NCBI GenBank assembly: GCA_023230855.1
Contig: JALNWQ010000001.1
Location: forward strand, 186,001-250,000
Reading direction: 5' to 3'
Origin: Solirubrobacteraceae bacterium
GTDB taxonomy: Bacteria > Actinomycetota > Thermoleophilia > Solirubrobacterales > Solirubrobacteraceae
Length of the DNA: 64,000 nt
Below the pieces are notes generated by a model that saw nothing but the letters and a program-made list of their open reading frames with translations, did not search any database and was not told the origin of the DNA. The first letter of the stretch is position 1. Each line of letters begins with the position of its first letter. Below, piece after piece: positions 31,869-41,066 of the stretch. A program made the position numbers and the translations under genes.

Positions 31869-33908
31869 ATGCAGACGCAGACCCTCACGATGCAAGGCAT
31901 CGCAGACTTGGCGCAGGTCAGACGGCCTGTGGTGTCGGTCTGGCGCACGCGCTACCCGGCGGCGAGCGTCGCACCGTTCCCGGAGCCGCTGTCGACGGAG
32001 CCCCTGCGGTTCGACGCGGAGCAGGTCGCCGAGTGGCTGGTGTCGACCGGGCGTGGCAATAATCGTGATGCCGGCCTCGAGACGGCGCTGCACGCCGATG
32101 CGATGCAGCGGCTCGCGGGCGATCCCGACCGGGCGTCCGCGCTGTTGCTCCTGCACGACGTGGTCGGCGGGCCCGTACGGGGAATGGCCGTCGAGGCGGC
32201 ACGGCGACACCTCGACGATCGTCGGCTCGGGTTCCTCGTCCCTCCCGACACCCTGGGGTCGGCGCTCGCCGACGCCGAGCTCTGCCGGGCGGCGGACGAG
32301 GTGGCCGAGGCCGCGTTCTCAGGCGCGCGGGCGCTCGACCGCCTCGTGGACGGATTCGAGGGTGCCGGCGGACCGTGGGCGGACGAGGCGTTGACCGCTT
32401 CCGCGAAGGAGCTGCTGGCCGCGACCGTGGTGGAGCTGCAACGCGCCGAGCCGCGGGTGGTCGTTCCCGCGGGCCCTGGAGCCGCGGTGGTGGCGGGCGC
32501 GCTCACGCGGCACCTCGACGAGCATGAGCTTCCGACGGTGTCGCTGCCGCCGTCGTCGCTGGAGCGGGTCGCGGACCGGGCGGCCTGGCGGCGACTCGCC
32601 GCCTACGGTGCCTCCCTTCTCGGCCAGGACGCCGAGCGCGGGTCGATGGTCGCGGGGCCGGCAGTCGCGGCCGGGACGGAAGCGGCGTCGACGGGCCAGC
32701 AAGGTCGTCTGTGCCTACTCGTGGCGCAGGGCGCTCGACGTCAGGAGCTCCGCGATCTGATCGACGGCCTCCTGACGGATCTCACGGAGCAGGACCTCCT
32801 GATGGTCGTCGGTCCGTCGCTCCTGCTGACCGATCACGCGGGGCGACACGATCGCGTCCGCCTGCTGGAGCGCTCCCCGGGCGACGTCACGCCCCTGCGC
32901 TACGTGGCGCGGTTGCCCAAGGGGCTCGGGCGGTTCGGCGGCCGGCGACGCCTGGGCGTCTGGGTCCTCGGTGGCCGCCCGACCGGGTGGACCGTCGTCG
33001 GCGCGCACGCCGACCTGCGCCTCGACGCCGCGGCGGTGTCGGCGCTGGCGTCCGACGTGACCGTTGCGGTGTCCGATGTGGCCGACGTCCGCGCCCACGC
33101 CTTCCGCTCCAGCGCGGTGCGCGACACCCGCCGCCTGGTCCGTCAGGGCGAGCTCATCGTCCCGGCGGATCCGGCGGTCGCGTCACCTTCCGGTGGTGAG
33201 CGCCTGGCGCGCGCGTGGGCGTTGTCGGACGACCTCGCGCGGAAGCGTCCGAGCGAGAGCCTGATCGACGGCTTCGACCTGTTGGCGGGCGACACGGCCG
33301 ACGGGCGCACCGTCGGCTTCACCGAGGCGACGCCGCGACTCGGCCGCGACCTGCCCGGGGCGCGGATCCCCTCCGAGCGCCTCGACGTACCGCGACCCGG
33401 TTGGGCGATCGTCGTCGGACCCGACGAGGTGCGCGGAGTCGCGCCCATCGGGGACCGCGGCATCGACCGTCTCGTCCTCGAGCGGGTGGCGCCGCGGGCC
33501 CGCCTCACCGAGCCGGGGGACGTCGTATACGTCGCCGCCGGTGGGCCCGCGGCCATCGTCGACGACCACGGCGGGCATGTCGTGCTCGCCCCCGCCCGCA
33601 TCTTTCGCTGCCTCGACACGGACGGCGACCACCGGCTGCTGCCGTCCGTCGTCGCGAGCGACATCGCGGAGCAGCCCGGCCGTGACCGCGCCACGTGGCG
33701 CGTGCGGACGGTGCCCGGCGACGCCGCCGGGCCGCTCGCCGCGCTGACCTCCCGCACGGGCGAGCACCGACGTCGCCTGCTGCGCGAGCTGCAGACCCTC
33801 GACGCCCTGGAGCGCGAGCTGATCGCCGGCTTCGCCGACGGCACGCTCCACGCCGACGTCACCCCACCTCCGACCGATCCGATCCCGACCCCGAAGGCGG
33901 CGCGATGA
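31869..33908 (+). CDS. HTH protein with degenerate N6-methylase-like body and HsdS-like C-terminus
   Basis: 679 residues from ATG 31869, with GAGGTGGAG upstream. The N-terminus (TMQGIADLAQVRRPVVSVWRTRYP, then FDAEQVAEWL) is a helix-turn-helix seen at the front of actinobacterial HTH-N6-methylase fusion proteins. In the middle, PRVVVPAGPGAAVVAGAL sits where SAM motif I (DPxxGTG) should be, but neither that motif nor the catalytic NPPF/NPPY is present. The last about 150 residues (GDVVYVAAGGPAAIVDDHGG, then paired helices ending LDALERELIAGFADGTLH) resemble a specificity half-domain. It looks like a catalytically dead methylase, perhaps a regulator or specificity partner. It overlaps hsdM by ATGA. 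Confidence 0.6.
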   Translation: MQTQTLTMQGIADLAQVRRPVVSVWRTRYPAASVAPFPEPLSTEPLRFDAEQVAEWLVSTGRGNNRDAGLETALHADAMQRLAGDPDRASALLLLHDVVGGPVRGMAVEAARRHLDDRRLGFLVPPDTLGSALADAELCRAADEVAEAAFSGARALDRLVDGFEGAGGPWADEALTASAKELLAATVVELQRAEPRVVVPAGPGAAVVAGALTRHLDEHELPTVSLPPSSLERVADRAAWRRLAAYGASLLGQDAERGSMVAGPAVAAGTEAASTGQQGRLCLLVAQGARRQELRDLIDGLLTDLTEQDLLMVVGPSLLLTDHAGRHDRVRLLERSPGDVTPLRYVARLPKGLGRFGGRRRLGVWVLGGRPTGWTVVGAHADLRLDAAAVSALASDVTVAVSDVADVRAHAFRSSAVRDTRRLVRQGELIVPADPAVASPSGGERLARAWALSDDLARKRPSESLIDGFDLLAGDTADGRTVGFTEATPRLGRDLPGARIPSERLDVPRPGWAIVVGPDEVRGVAPIGDRGIDRLVLERVAPRARLTEPGDVVYVAAGGPAAIVDDHGGHVVLAPARIFRCLDTDGDHRLLPSVVASDIAEQPGRDRATWRVRTVPGDAAGPLAALTSRTGEHRRRLLRELQTLDALERELIAGFADGTLHADVTPPPTDPIPTPKAAR

Positions 33909-35512
33909 CCAAGTCCGACCCCAAGACCGAGCCGGCACCGTCGACCGCGAAGGAGCTGCAGGACACGCTCTGGAAGGCGGCCGACAAGCTGCGCGGATCG
34001 CTGGACGCCAGCCAGTACAAGGACCTCGTCCTCGGTCTGGTGTTCCTGAAGTACGTCTCCGACGCGTTCCAGGAGCGTCGCGACGCGATCGTCTCCGAGC
34101 TGGAGGGCGAAGACGAGGCGTACGTCGCCGAGTCGCTGGAGGACGTCGACGAGTACCTCGGCAGCGGCGTGTTCTGGGTCGCGCCGCACGCGCGCTGGAG
34201 CTTCATCGCCGACCACGCGAAGGGGATCCCCGCCTCGCCCGGACAGAACGCGCGCAGCGTCGGCGACCTGATCGACGACGCCATGCGCGCGCTGGCCGAC
34301 GACAACCCGTCGCTGAAGGCCACGCTGCCGACGATCTACGGTCGCGACAACGTCGACCAGCGCCGGCTCGGCGAGCTCATCGACCTGTTCAACTCCGCGC
34401 GGTTCACGGGACAGGGCGCGACGAAGGCCCGCGACCTGCTCGGTGAGGTCTACGAGTACTTCCTCGACAAGTTCGCCAAGGCGGAGGGCAAGCGCGGCGG
34501 CGAGTTCTACACCCCGCCGGTGCTCGTGCGGACGTTGGTGGAGATCCTCGAGCCGCACCAGGGCAGGGTGTACGACCCGTGCTGCGGATCGGGTGGCATG
34601 TTCGTGCAGGCCGAGAAGTTCCTGGAGCGCCACGGCGAGGATCCGACGAACATCGCCGTCTACGGCCAGGAGTCCAACGAGCGCACCTGGCGCCTGGCGA
34701 AGATGAACCTCGCCATCCACGGGATCGACTCGACGGGACTCGGATCGCGGTGGCAGGACACGTTCGCCCGCGACATCCACCCGGAGATCCAGGCCGACTT
34801 CGTCCTGGCCAACCCGCCCTTCAACATCAAGGACTGGGCGCGCAACGAGGACGACGCCCGGTGGAAGTACGGCGTGCCGCCCGTCCGCAACGCGAACTAC
34901 GCGTGGATGCAGCACATCCTCAGCAAGCTGACGGTGCAGGGCGAGGCCGCGGTCGTGATGGCGAACGGCACGATGGCCTCGAACACCGGCGGCGAGGGCG
35001 ACATCCGCCGCGCGATGCTGCAGGACGACGTCGTCTCGTGCGTCATCGCGATGCCGCCGAACCTCTTCCGCTCCGTCGCCATCCCGGTCTGCGTGTGGTT
35101 CTTCGCCAAGGACAAGGGCGTCGGCGCCAAGGGCAACGTCGACCGGCGCGGCGAGGTGCTGTTCGTCGACGCGCGCGAGTTGGGCCACATGGTCGACCGC
35201 GTGGAGCGCACGTTCTCCGACGAGGACATCGACCGGATCGCCGGCGCGTTCCGCACCTGGCGGGGCCGGGAGTCTGCCGAGGGCGACTACGCGGACGTGC
35301 CCGGGTTCTGCCGGAGCGCGACGCTCGAGGAGATCGAGACGGCCGGCTGGGCGCTCACGCCGGGCCGCTACGTCGGCGCGCCCGAGGCGCCGGAGGACGC
35401 CGAGCCGATCGACGAGAAGATCGCGCGGCTCACCGGCGAGCTGACCGCCGCGCTCGACGAGTCCGCGCGGTTGGACGCCGTCGTCCGCGAGCAGCTCGGG
35501 CGGCTCGGATGA
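33905..35512 (+). CDS. hsdM: Type I restriction-modification methyltransferase subunit
   Basis: 535 residues. HsdM methylates adenine N6 at the target with SAM. The N-terminal HsdM helical domain (LQDTLWKAADKLRGSLDASQ, KDLVLGLVFLKYVSDAFQ) is followed by the Rossmann-type methylase domain with motif I D224PCCGSG230 and motif IV N303PPF306. KRGGEFYTPPVLVR just before motif I is also canonical. The C-terminal helix (IDEKIARLTGELTAALDE) should dock to HsdS. Translation starts inside the previous stop (ATGA), and the end overlaps rhuM in the same way. Confidence 0.97.
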   Translation: MTKSDPKTEPAPSTAKELQDTLWKAADKLRGSLDASQYKDLVLGLVFLKYVSDAFQERRDAIVSELEGEDEAYVAESLEDVDEYLGSGVFWVAPHARWSFIADHAKGIPASPGQNARSVGDLIDDAMRALADDNPSLKATLPTIYGRDNVDQRRLGELIDLFNSARFTGQGATKARDLLGEVYEYFLDKFAKAEGKRGGEFYTPPVLVRTLVEILEPHQGRVYDPCCGSGGMFVQAEKFLERHGEDPTNIAVYGQESNERTWRLAKMNLAIHGIDSTGLGSRWQDTFARDIHPEIQADFVLANPPFNIKDWARNEDDARWKYGVPPVRNANYAWMQHILSKLTVQGEAAVVMANGTMASNTGGEGDIRRAMLQDDVVSCVIAMPPNLFRSVAIPVCVWFFAKDKGVGAKGNVDRRGEVLFVDARELGHMVDRVERTFSDEDIDRIAGAFRTWRGRESAEGDYADVPGFCRSATLEEIETAGWALTPGRYVGAPEAPEDAEPIDEKIARLTGELTAALDESARLDAVVREQLGRLG

Positions 35513-36555
35513 CCCCGCCGGCGCCCCCGGACGATCCCGGGCCCGACGTCGTGCTGTACCAGGCCGACGACGGCAGCCCGAGGATCGAGGTGCGGCTGGA
35601 GGACGAGTCCGTCTGGCTGTCGCAGGCGCAGATGGTCGACCTGTTCCAGTCGAGCAAGGCGAACATCAGCGAGCACATCAAGCACGTCTTCGAGGAGGGC
35701 GAGCTGGACGAGCCGGCAGTTGTTCGGGATTTCCGAACAACTGCGGCCGACGGCAAGAGCTACCGCGTCAAGCACTACAACCTCGACGTCATCATCTCGG
35801 CCGGCTACCGCGTGAAGTCGCTGCGCGGCACGCAGTTCCGGCGCTGGGCGCTCGGGGTGCTGCGGGAGTACCTCGTCAAGGGGTTCTCGATGAATGACGA
35901 GCTGCTGAAGTCGGCTGGCGCCGGGAGCTACTGGCGCGAGCTGCTGGACCGGATCCGCGACATCCGCTCCAGCGAGAAGGTGCTGTACCGCCAGGTGCTC
36001 GACCTGTACGCCACGAGCGTCGACTACGACCCGCGCACCCCCGAGTCGCAGGCGTTCTTCAAGGTCGTGCAGAACAAGCTGCATTTCGCCGCGCACGGCC
36101 ACACCGCCGCCGAGCTCATCGCGGAGCGCGCCGACGCCGGCAAGCCGTTCATGGGCCTGACGTCGTTCGCCGGCGAGCAGCCGACCCGACGCGAAGCCGC
36201 CGTAGCGAAGAACTACCTGACCGAGGACGAGCTGACGACGCTGAACCGCATGGTCTCGGCATTCTTCGAGCTCGCCGAGCTGCGCGCGATGCGCCGCCAG
36301 CCGATGTACATGAAGGACTGGATCGCCGAGCTCGACGACTTCGCCGAGCGCTACGGCGAGGGCGTGCTCCCGGGTGCCGGGTCGATCAGCAACAAGGCGG
36401 CGGTGGGCCGGGCCGAGGCGGCGTTCGACGAGTATCGCGCGCGGACGGTCGACGAGCCGACGGCGGTGGAGCGGGACTACCTGGAGAGCCTGAAGCAGGT
36501 GGCGAAGCAGGTTGAACGGAAGGCGAAGAGGGATGGGGATGACGACGCTCGGTGA
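35509..36555 (+). CDS. rhuM: RhuM family protein embedded in the type I operon
   Basis: 348 residues with the RhuM (virulence RhuM) family signature: an N-terminal Bro/KilA-like DNA-binding part (ESVWLSQAQMVDLFQSSKAN, ISEHIKHVFEEGEL, YRVKHYNLDVIISAGYRVKS, GTQFRRWAL) and a helical C-terminal part (YLTEDELTTLNRMVSAFFELAELRA, QPMYMKDW). Its function is not established; such genes are often found in type I loci between M and S. ATG 35509 overlaps the hsdM stop. Codons 70-79 form a perfect 12-bp hairpin (35716-35744) made of codons unusual for this genome, described separately. Confidence 0.92.
   Translation: MTPPAPPDDPGPDVVLYQADDGSPRIEVRLEDESVWLSQAQMVDLFQSSKANISEHIKHVFEEGELDEPAVVRDFRTTAADGKSYRVKHYNLDVIISAGYRVKSLRGTQFRRWALGVLREYLVKGFSMNDELLKSAGAGSYWRELLDRIRDIRSSEKVLYRQVLDLYATSVDYDPRTPESQAFFKVVQNKLHFAAHGHTAAELIAERADAGKPFMGLTSFAGEQPTRREAAVAKNYLTEDELTTLNRMVSAFFELAELRAMRRQPMYMKDWIAELDDFAERYGEGVLPGAGSISNKAAVGRAEAAFDEYRARTVDEPTAVERDYLESLKQVAKQVERKAKRDGDDDAR
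35716..35744. repeat. Perfect 12-bp hairpin inside rhuM
   Basis: GCAGTTGTTCGG (35716-35727) and CCGAACAACTGC (35733-35744) pair perfectly around GATTT. The stretch is far more AT-rich than its surroundings and uses codons GTT, GTT, CGA, ACA and ACT, where neighbouring genes almost always use GTC, CGC and ACC. The reading frame is intact. Confidence 0.9.
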
Positions 36556-37729
36556 CGCTGCGGCACGTGGTGGGATCCAGACGGGGCCGTTCGGCTCGCA
36601 GCTGCACGCGGAGGACTACGTGCAGTCCGGAGTGGGCGTTGTCATGCCCCAAGACATCGGCGACAACGAGGTCGACGGTTCCCGGATGGCTCGCATCACG
36701 CCTGAACGGGCGGAGAGCCTTGCGAGACATCGCTTGCGGCCGGGTGACATCGTCTTCTCCCGCCGAGGCGATGTCACGCGTCGCGCGCTCGTCAAGGTGA
36801 ACGCCGACGCGGTGATCTGCGGAACCGGATGCCTGCGTGTCAGGGTCGACGAGACAAGAGCGAACCCGCGCTACGTCTCCTACGCAGTGGGCACACCGGA
36901 GGCCAAGGCCTGGCTGATCCGCCATGCCGTCGGCGCGACCATGGCCAACCTGAATACCAGGATCCTCAGTGCCCTCCCCTTGAGTCTGCCGCCTCTCGCG
37001 GTGCAGGCCGCGATCGGCGAGGTGCTCGGGGCACTGGACGACAAGATCGCCGCCAACCGGCGCGCCCTCGAGCTGGGTAAGGCATTGCTCGACGCGCGCT
37101 GGAGTGAGATCTCGGCCCACAGCACGGAGTCTGTTCCGCTCGCAGACATCGTCGAGATCTCGCCTCGTGTGCCGCAGTGCAAAGACGGAGAGCCGCCATA
37201 CCTGGACATGAAGAACTTGCCTGAGCACGGCCTACTGGTCGCCGACTGGGGCTCCAGAGCACCTCGAGGCGGCACCCGGTTCCGTAACGGGGACACGCTG
37301 GTTGCTCGAATTACGCCTTGTTTCGAGAACGGCAAGATGGCATGGGTCGACTTTCTCGATGTCGAGGAGACCGGGTACGGCTCGACGGAGTACATCGTCC
37401 TGCGGGCGAAACGTGGGATCCCGCGTCTGGTCCCCTACGTCATTGCAGCCAGTCCGGGCTTTCGTACGTTTGCGGCCCGGCATCGCACGGGGACCTCGGG
37501 TCGCCAGCGCGTCCAGGCTCGCGAGCTCGCAGCGTATGAGGTCAGCCTGCCCTCTGCCGGTCACCTCGCCACGTTCGGGACGTTCGCAGAGACCTTGGCC
37601 GCACGCCTGGGTGCCGCGCGGACGGAGTCTCGGCGTCTCACCACCACCCGCGACGAGCTCCTCCCGCTCCTCATGAGCGGACGCATCACCGTCAAGGACG
37701 CCGAGCGGCGCGTCGAGGAGGAGGTCTGA
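36539..37729 (+). CDS. hsdS: Type I restriction-modification specificity subunit
   Basis: 396 residues from ATG 36539 (36533 is an alternative), with GAAGAGGG upstream. HsdS reads the DNA target. There are two target-recognition domains: the first (about 1-150) has IQTGPFGSQLHAEDYV and GDIVFSRRGDVTRRALV, followed by a conserved helix (LGALDDKIAANRRALELGKA); the second (about 200-350) has DIVEISPRVP, MKNLPEHG and GDTLVARITPCFENGK, followed by its helix LAARLGAARTESRRLTTTRD ending in LLPLLMSGRITV. Its base composition is visibly lower in GC than that of hsdM and hsdR, as expected for a swappable specificity gene. It ends 1 base before hsdR. Confidence 0.95.
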   Translation: MTTLGDAAARGGIQTGPFGSQLHAEDYVQSGVGVVMPQDIGDNEVDGSRMARITPERAESLARHRLRPGDIVFSRRGDVTRRALVKVNADAVICGTGCLRVRVDETRANPRYVSYAVGTPEAKAWLIRHAVGATMANLNTRILSALPLSLPPLAVQAAIGEVLGALDDKIAANRRALELGKALLDARWSEISAHSTESVPLADIVEISPRVPQCKDGEPPYLDMKNLPEHGLLVADWGSRAPRGGTRFRNGDTLVARITPCFENGKMAWVDFLDVEETGYGSTEYIVLRAKRGIPRLVPYVIAASPGFRTFAARHRTGTSGRQRVQARELAAYEVSLPSAGHLATFGTFAETLAARLGAARTESRRLTTTRDELLPLLMSGRITVKDAERRVEEEV

Positions 37730-37730
37730 G

Positions 37731-40700
37731 ATGTCCGGTGAGATGGACGAGGCGGCGCTCGAGGGGTGGGTGCAGGAGACGCTCGCGGAGTTCGAGTGGG
37801 AGCCGCTCGAGGGGCCGAAGGTCGCTCCCGGATCCGGGTATCGCGAGTCGTGGCAGGAGATCGTGTTGCGCGGTCCGCTCGACGAGGCGCTGCGCGACCT
37901 CAACCCCGACGTGCCCGCCCAGTACCTGCACCAGGCGGCGAACGAGGTCCTGACCCCGCAGTCGCAGGACGCGATCACCGAGAACTTCCGGCTGCACAAG
38001 GTGCTCACCGAGGGGTACCGCGGGATCAGCTACGTCGACGACGACGGCCGGCAGGTCGAGCCGACGATCCACTTCCTCGCGGCCGACCCGCAGCGCAACC
38101 GCTACCAGTCGGTCAACCAGGTGACGATCCGCAGCCGCGAGCACGAGCGCCGGTTCGACGTCGTGCTGTACGTCAACGGCCTGCCGCTCGCGATCGTCGA
38201 GCTGAAGAAGGCCGGCGCCAAGCACACCAGCGCCGAGGGCGCCTACAACCAGCTGCAGACCTACGTCGGCGAGTTCCCGATGGCGTTCCGGTTCGCCGCC
38301 GTCGTCGTCGCCAGCGACGGCGTGACCGCGCGCTACGGCACGCCGTTCACGCCGTGGCACCACTTCGCACCGTGGAACGTCGACGACGACGGCCGGCTCG
38401 TCGGTCCCGGCGAGATCGGCGTCGACGGCCGGCCGTCCACCGAGCTCGGCCTCACGCTCTGGGGGCTCTTCAACGTCGAGCGCCTCGGGCAGCTGCTGCG
38501 CGACTACGTCGCCTTCGACGAGCACGACGGCGGGCTGACCAAGCGCATCGCCAAGCCCCACCAGTACTTCGCCGTCACGAAGGCCGTCGCGAGCACGGTG
38601 CGGGCCGTCGGCAGCGACGGTCGCGCCGGCGTGGTGTGGCACACCCAGGGCTCCGGCAAGTCGATGGAGATGGAGCTCTACGCCGCCAAGGTGTTGCGGC
38701 ACCCGCGCCTGGCGAACCCGACGATCGTCGTCATCACCGACCGCACCGAGCTCGACACCCAGCTGTTCGACGGGTTCCAGGTCAGCGCGCTGCTGCCCGA
38801 GACGCCGCAGACGGTGGCCAACCGCGAGGAGCTCCGCGACCAGCTCGCGCAGCGCCGGTCGGGCGGCATCTACTTCACCACCCTGCAGAAGTTCGGGCTC
38901 ACCACCGGCGAGCGCGACGCGGGGTCGGAGCACCCGATGCTCTCCGACCGGCGCAACGTCATCGTCATGGCCGACGAGGCGCACCGCAGCCACTACGATG
39001 CGATCGACGGGTACGCCGCCCACCTGAAGAACGCGCTCCCGCACGCGACGCTCATCGCGTTCACCGGCACGCCGATCGCCGAGGGCGAGCGTGACACGCG
39101 CAAGGTCTTCGGTGACGACATCGACGTGTACGACCTGCACCGGGCGGTCGCCGACGGCGCGACGGTGCCGGTGTCGTTCGAGCCGCGCCTGATCAAGCTC
39201 GTCCGCGTCAAGGACATCGACGACGACGACCTCGACGATGCGGCGGAAGAGGCGACCGGCAAGCTCGACGACGCCGACAGGGAGCGCCTGCAGCGCAGCG
39301 TGGCGGTGCTCGACACCGTGTACGGGGCGCCCGAGCGGCTGAAGGTCCTCGCCGAGGACCTCGTCACGCACTGGGAGGACCGGCGCAAGGCGATGCGGTC
39401 CTTCATCGGCGGCCCCGGCAAGGCGATGATCGTCTGCGCCACGCGGGCGACCGCGGCCCGGCTCTACGACGAGATCGTGGCGCTGCGGCCCGACTGGCAC
39501 GACGACGCCGACGACAAGGGCACGATCAAGGTCGTCTACACCGCGAGCCCGTCCGACCCAGAGGCGCTCAAGCGGCACATGCGCCGGCCGAGCGCCACGG
39601 CGGCCGTCAAGGCGCGCGTGAAGGACCCCGACGACCCGCTCGAGATCGTGATCGTCAAGGACATGATGCTCACCGGGTTCGACGCGCCGCCCCTGCACAC
39701 GCTGTACCTCGACCGGCCGCTGAAGGGCGCGCTGCTGATGCAGACGCTGGCCCGCGTCAACCGCACGTACCGCGGCAAGCAGGACGGCCTGCTCGTCGCC
39801 TACGCCCCGCTGACCGAGAACCTCACCAAGGCACTCGCCGAGTTCACGCGCGACACCGCGCAGACCGGAGACCGCGTGGTCGGCCGGACGGCCGACGAGG
39901 CGGCGACGATCGTCCGTGACCTGCTCGGCTCGCTGAAGGACCTGGTCGGTGACGACTGGAAGGCGACGAACAACGCCGACCCGAAGAAGGGCTGGATCAA
40001 CGCCGTGCTGGGCGTCACGTCGATGCTGCGTTCGCCGAGCACCCCCGGCAACGCCGTCGCCGACGACCCCGACGCGCGACCGCTCGCCGACCGGTACCGC
40101 GGCCTGGCGTCCAAGCTCGCCCGGGCCTGGGCGCTGGCGGCCGGAACGGCCGACCTGGAGACAGCGCGGCCCGACGTGCGCTTCCACGAGGAGGTCCGGA
40201 CCTGGCTGGCCAAGCTCGACGCCCAGGAGCGCGTGGCGCGCGGCGAGCCGATCCCCGACGACGTGCGCCGCCTGCTCGGCGACATCATCGCCGAGTCGGC
40301 GACGGCCGACGGCGTCGTCGACATCTACCGCCAGGCCGGACTCGAGCGCCCCCGGCTCGACGCGCTCACCCCGACGTGGCAGCAGCAGGCGACCGACACG
40401 CCGAGCAAGGCGCAGATGGCGCTCGAGGCGCTGAAGGCGAGCATCCTCGAGGAGGTCCAGGCCGTCACTCAGGGCAACGAGCTGCGCCGCAAGCGCTTCT
40501 CGGAGCGCATCAACGACCTGATGACGCGGTACGTCAACCAGCAGCTCACCGCCGCCCAGGTGATCGCCGAGCTCGTCGAGATGGCCAAGGACGTCGTCGC
40601 CGAGGCCGACCGTGGCAAGGCGTTCGACCCGCCGCTGGAATCCGACGAGCTGGCGTTCTACGATGTCGTCGCCCAGAATCCCTCTGCGCTCGAGGAGATG

Positions 40701-40934
40701 GGCGACGATGTGCTCGCCCAGATCGCCCGCGACCTGGTGCAGACGATGCGTCGCGACACCCGCACCGACTGGACCGTGCGCGACGACGTGAAGGCGAAGC
40801 TCCGCGCCAGCATCAAGCGGCTGCTGCGCAAGTACGGCTACCCGCCCGACCAGCAGCGCGAGGCGATCGTCAGCGTGCTGGCGCAGATGGAGGCGCTGGC
40901 GCCGCGGTACGCCGGGGAGGGGCCCACGTCGTGA
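37731..40934 (+). CDS. hsdR: Type I restriction endonuclease motor/nuclease subunit
   Basis: 1067 residues. HsdR translocates and cleaves unmodified DNA. The N-terminal nuclease has D143 and E157-L-K159 in FDVVLYVNGLPLAIVELKK, the PD-ExK motif. The SF2 motor follows with Walker A TQGSGKS (about 305-311), DEAH (D415-H418) and AFTGTPI, then motif V/VI blocks (VKDMMLTGFDAPP, LARVNRTYRGK). A C-terminal helical region with IARDLVQTMRRDTRTDW and REAIVSVLAQMEAL fits the usual M/S contact domain. ATG 37731 comes directly after the hsdS stop. Confidence 0.97.
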   Translation: MSGEMDEAALEGWVQETLAEFEWEPLEGPKVAPGSGYRESWQEIVLRGPLDEALRDLNPDVPAQYLHQAANEVLTPQSQDAITENFRLHKVLTEGYRGISYVDDDGRQVEPTIHFLAADPQRNRYQSVNQVTIRSREHERRFDVVLYVNGLPLAIVELKKAGAKHTSAEGAYNQLQTYVGEFPMAFRFAAVVVASDGVTARYGTPFTPWHHFAPWNVDDDGRLVGPGEIGVDGRPSTELGLTLWGLFNVERLGQLLRDYVAFDEHDGGLTKRIAKPHQYFAVTKAVASTVRAVGSDGRAGVVWHTQGSGKSMEMELYAAKVLRHPRLANPTIVVITDRTELDTQLFDGFQVSALLPETPQTVANREELRDQLAQRRSGGIYFTTLQKFGLTTGERDAGSEHPMLSDRRNVIVMADEAHRSHYDAIDGYAAHLKNALPHATLIAFTGTPIAEGERDTRKVFGDDIDVYDLHRAVADGATVPVSFEPRLIKLVRVKDIDDDDLDDAAEEATGKLDDADRERLQRSVAVLDTVYGAPERLKVLAEDLVTHWEDRRKAMRSFIGGPGKAMIVCATRATAARLYDEIVALRPDWHDDADDKGTIKVVYTASPSDPEALKRHMRRPSATAAVKARVKDPDDPLEIVIVKDMMLTGFDAPPLHTLYLDRPLKGALLMQTLARVNRTYRGKQDGLLVAYAPLTENLTKALAEFTRDTAQTGDRVVGRTADEAATIVRDLLGSLKDLVGDDWKATNNADPKKGWINAVLGVTSMLRSPSTPGNAVADDPDARPLADRYRGLASKLARAWALAAGTADLETARPDVRFHEEVRTWLAKLDAQERVARGEPIPDDVRRLLGDIIAESATADGVVDIYRQAGLERPRLDALTPTWQQQATDTPSKAQMALEALKASILEEVQAVTQGNELRRKRFSERINDLMTRYVNQQLTAAQVIAELVEMAKDVVAEADRGKAFDPPLESDELAFYDVVAQNPSALEEMGDDVLAQIARDLVQTMRRDTRTDWTVRDDVKAKLRASIKRLLRKYGYPPDQQREAIVSVLAQMEALAPRYAGEGPTS

Positions 40935-40968
40935 GGGAAGCCCCGTCTGCGTTCCGGTGCCGCGGGCG

Positions 40969-41066
40969 TCAGAGCACCTCGACCGGGCACCGGATCCCGG
41001 GGGCGCGGGCCAGCCGGGCATCGGTGGTCATCAGTGCGGCGGCGTCGGCGAGCTCGGCCAGCCCGA
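40969..41066 (-). pseudogene. C-terminal fragment of a VapC-like PIN toxin
   Basis: About 32 residues (GLAELADAAALMTTDARLARAP then GIRCPVEVL) before the stop at 40969-40971 match the end of PIN-domain toxins, including the late Asp of the metal site (TTDARL). The first three quarters of the gene and any antitoxin are missing. The fragment breaks off at the palindrome 41064-41088. Confidence 0.65.

Noticed and set aside
35716..35744. Frameshift or small insertion in rhuM at the AT-rich hairpin
   Set aside because: The frame continues without change and the encoded residues fit the RhuM family, so the gene is intact.
37692..41021. 1,109-residue frame antisense to hsdR
   Set aside because: It is shadow sequence; hsdR shows all nuclease and motor motifs.
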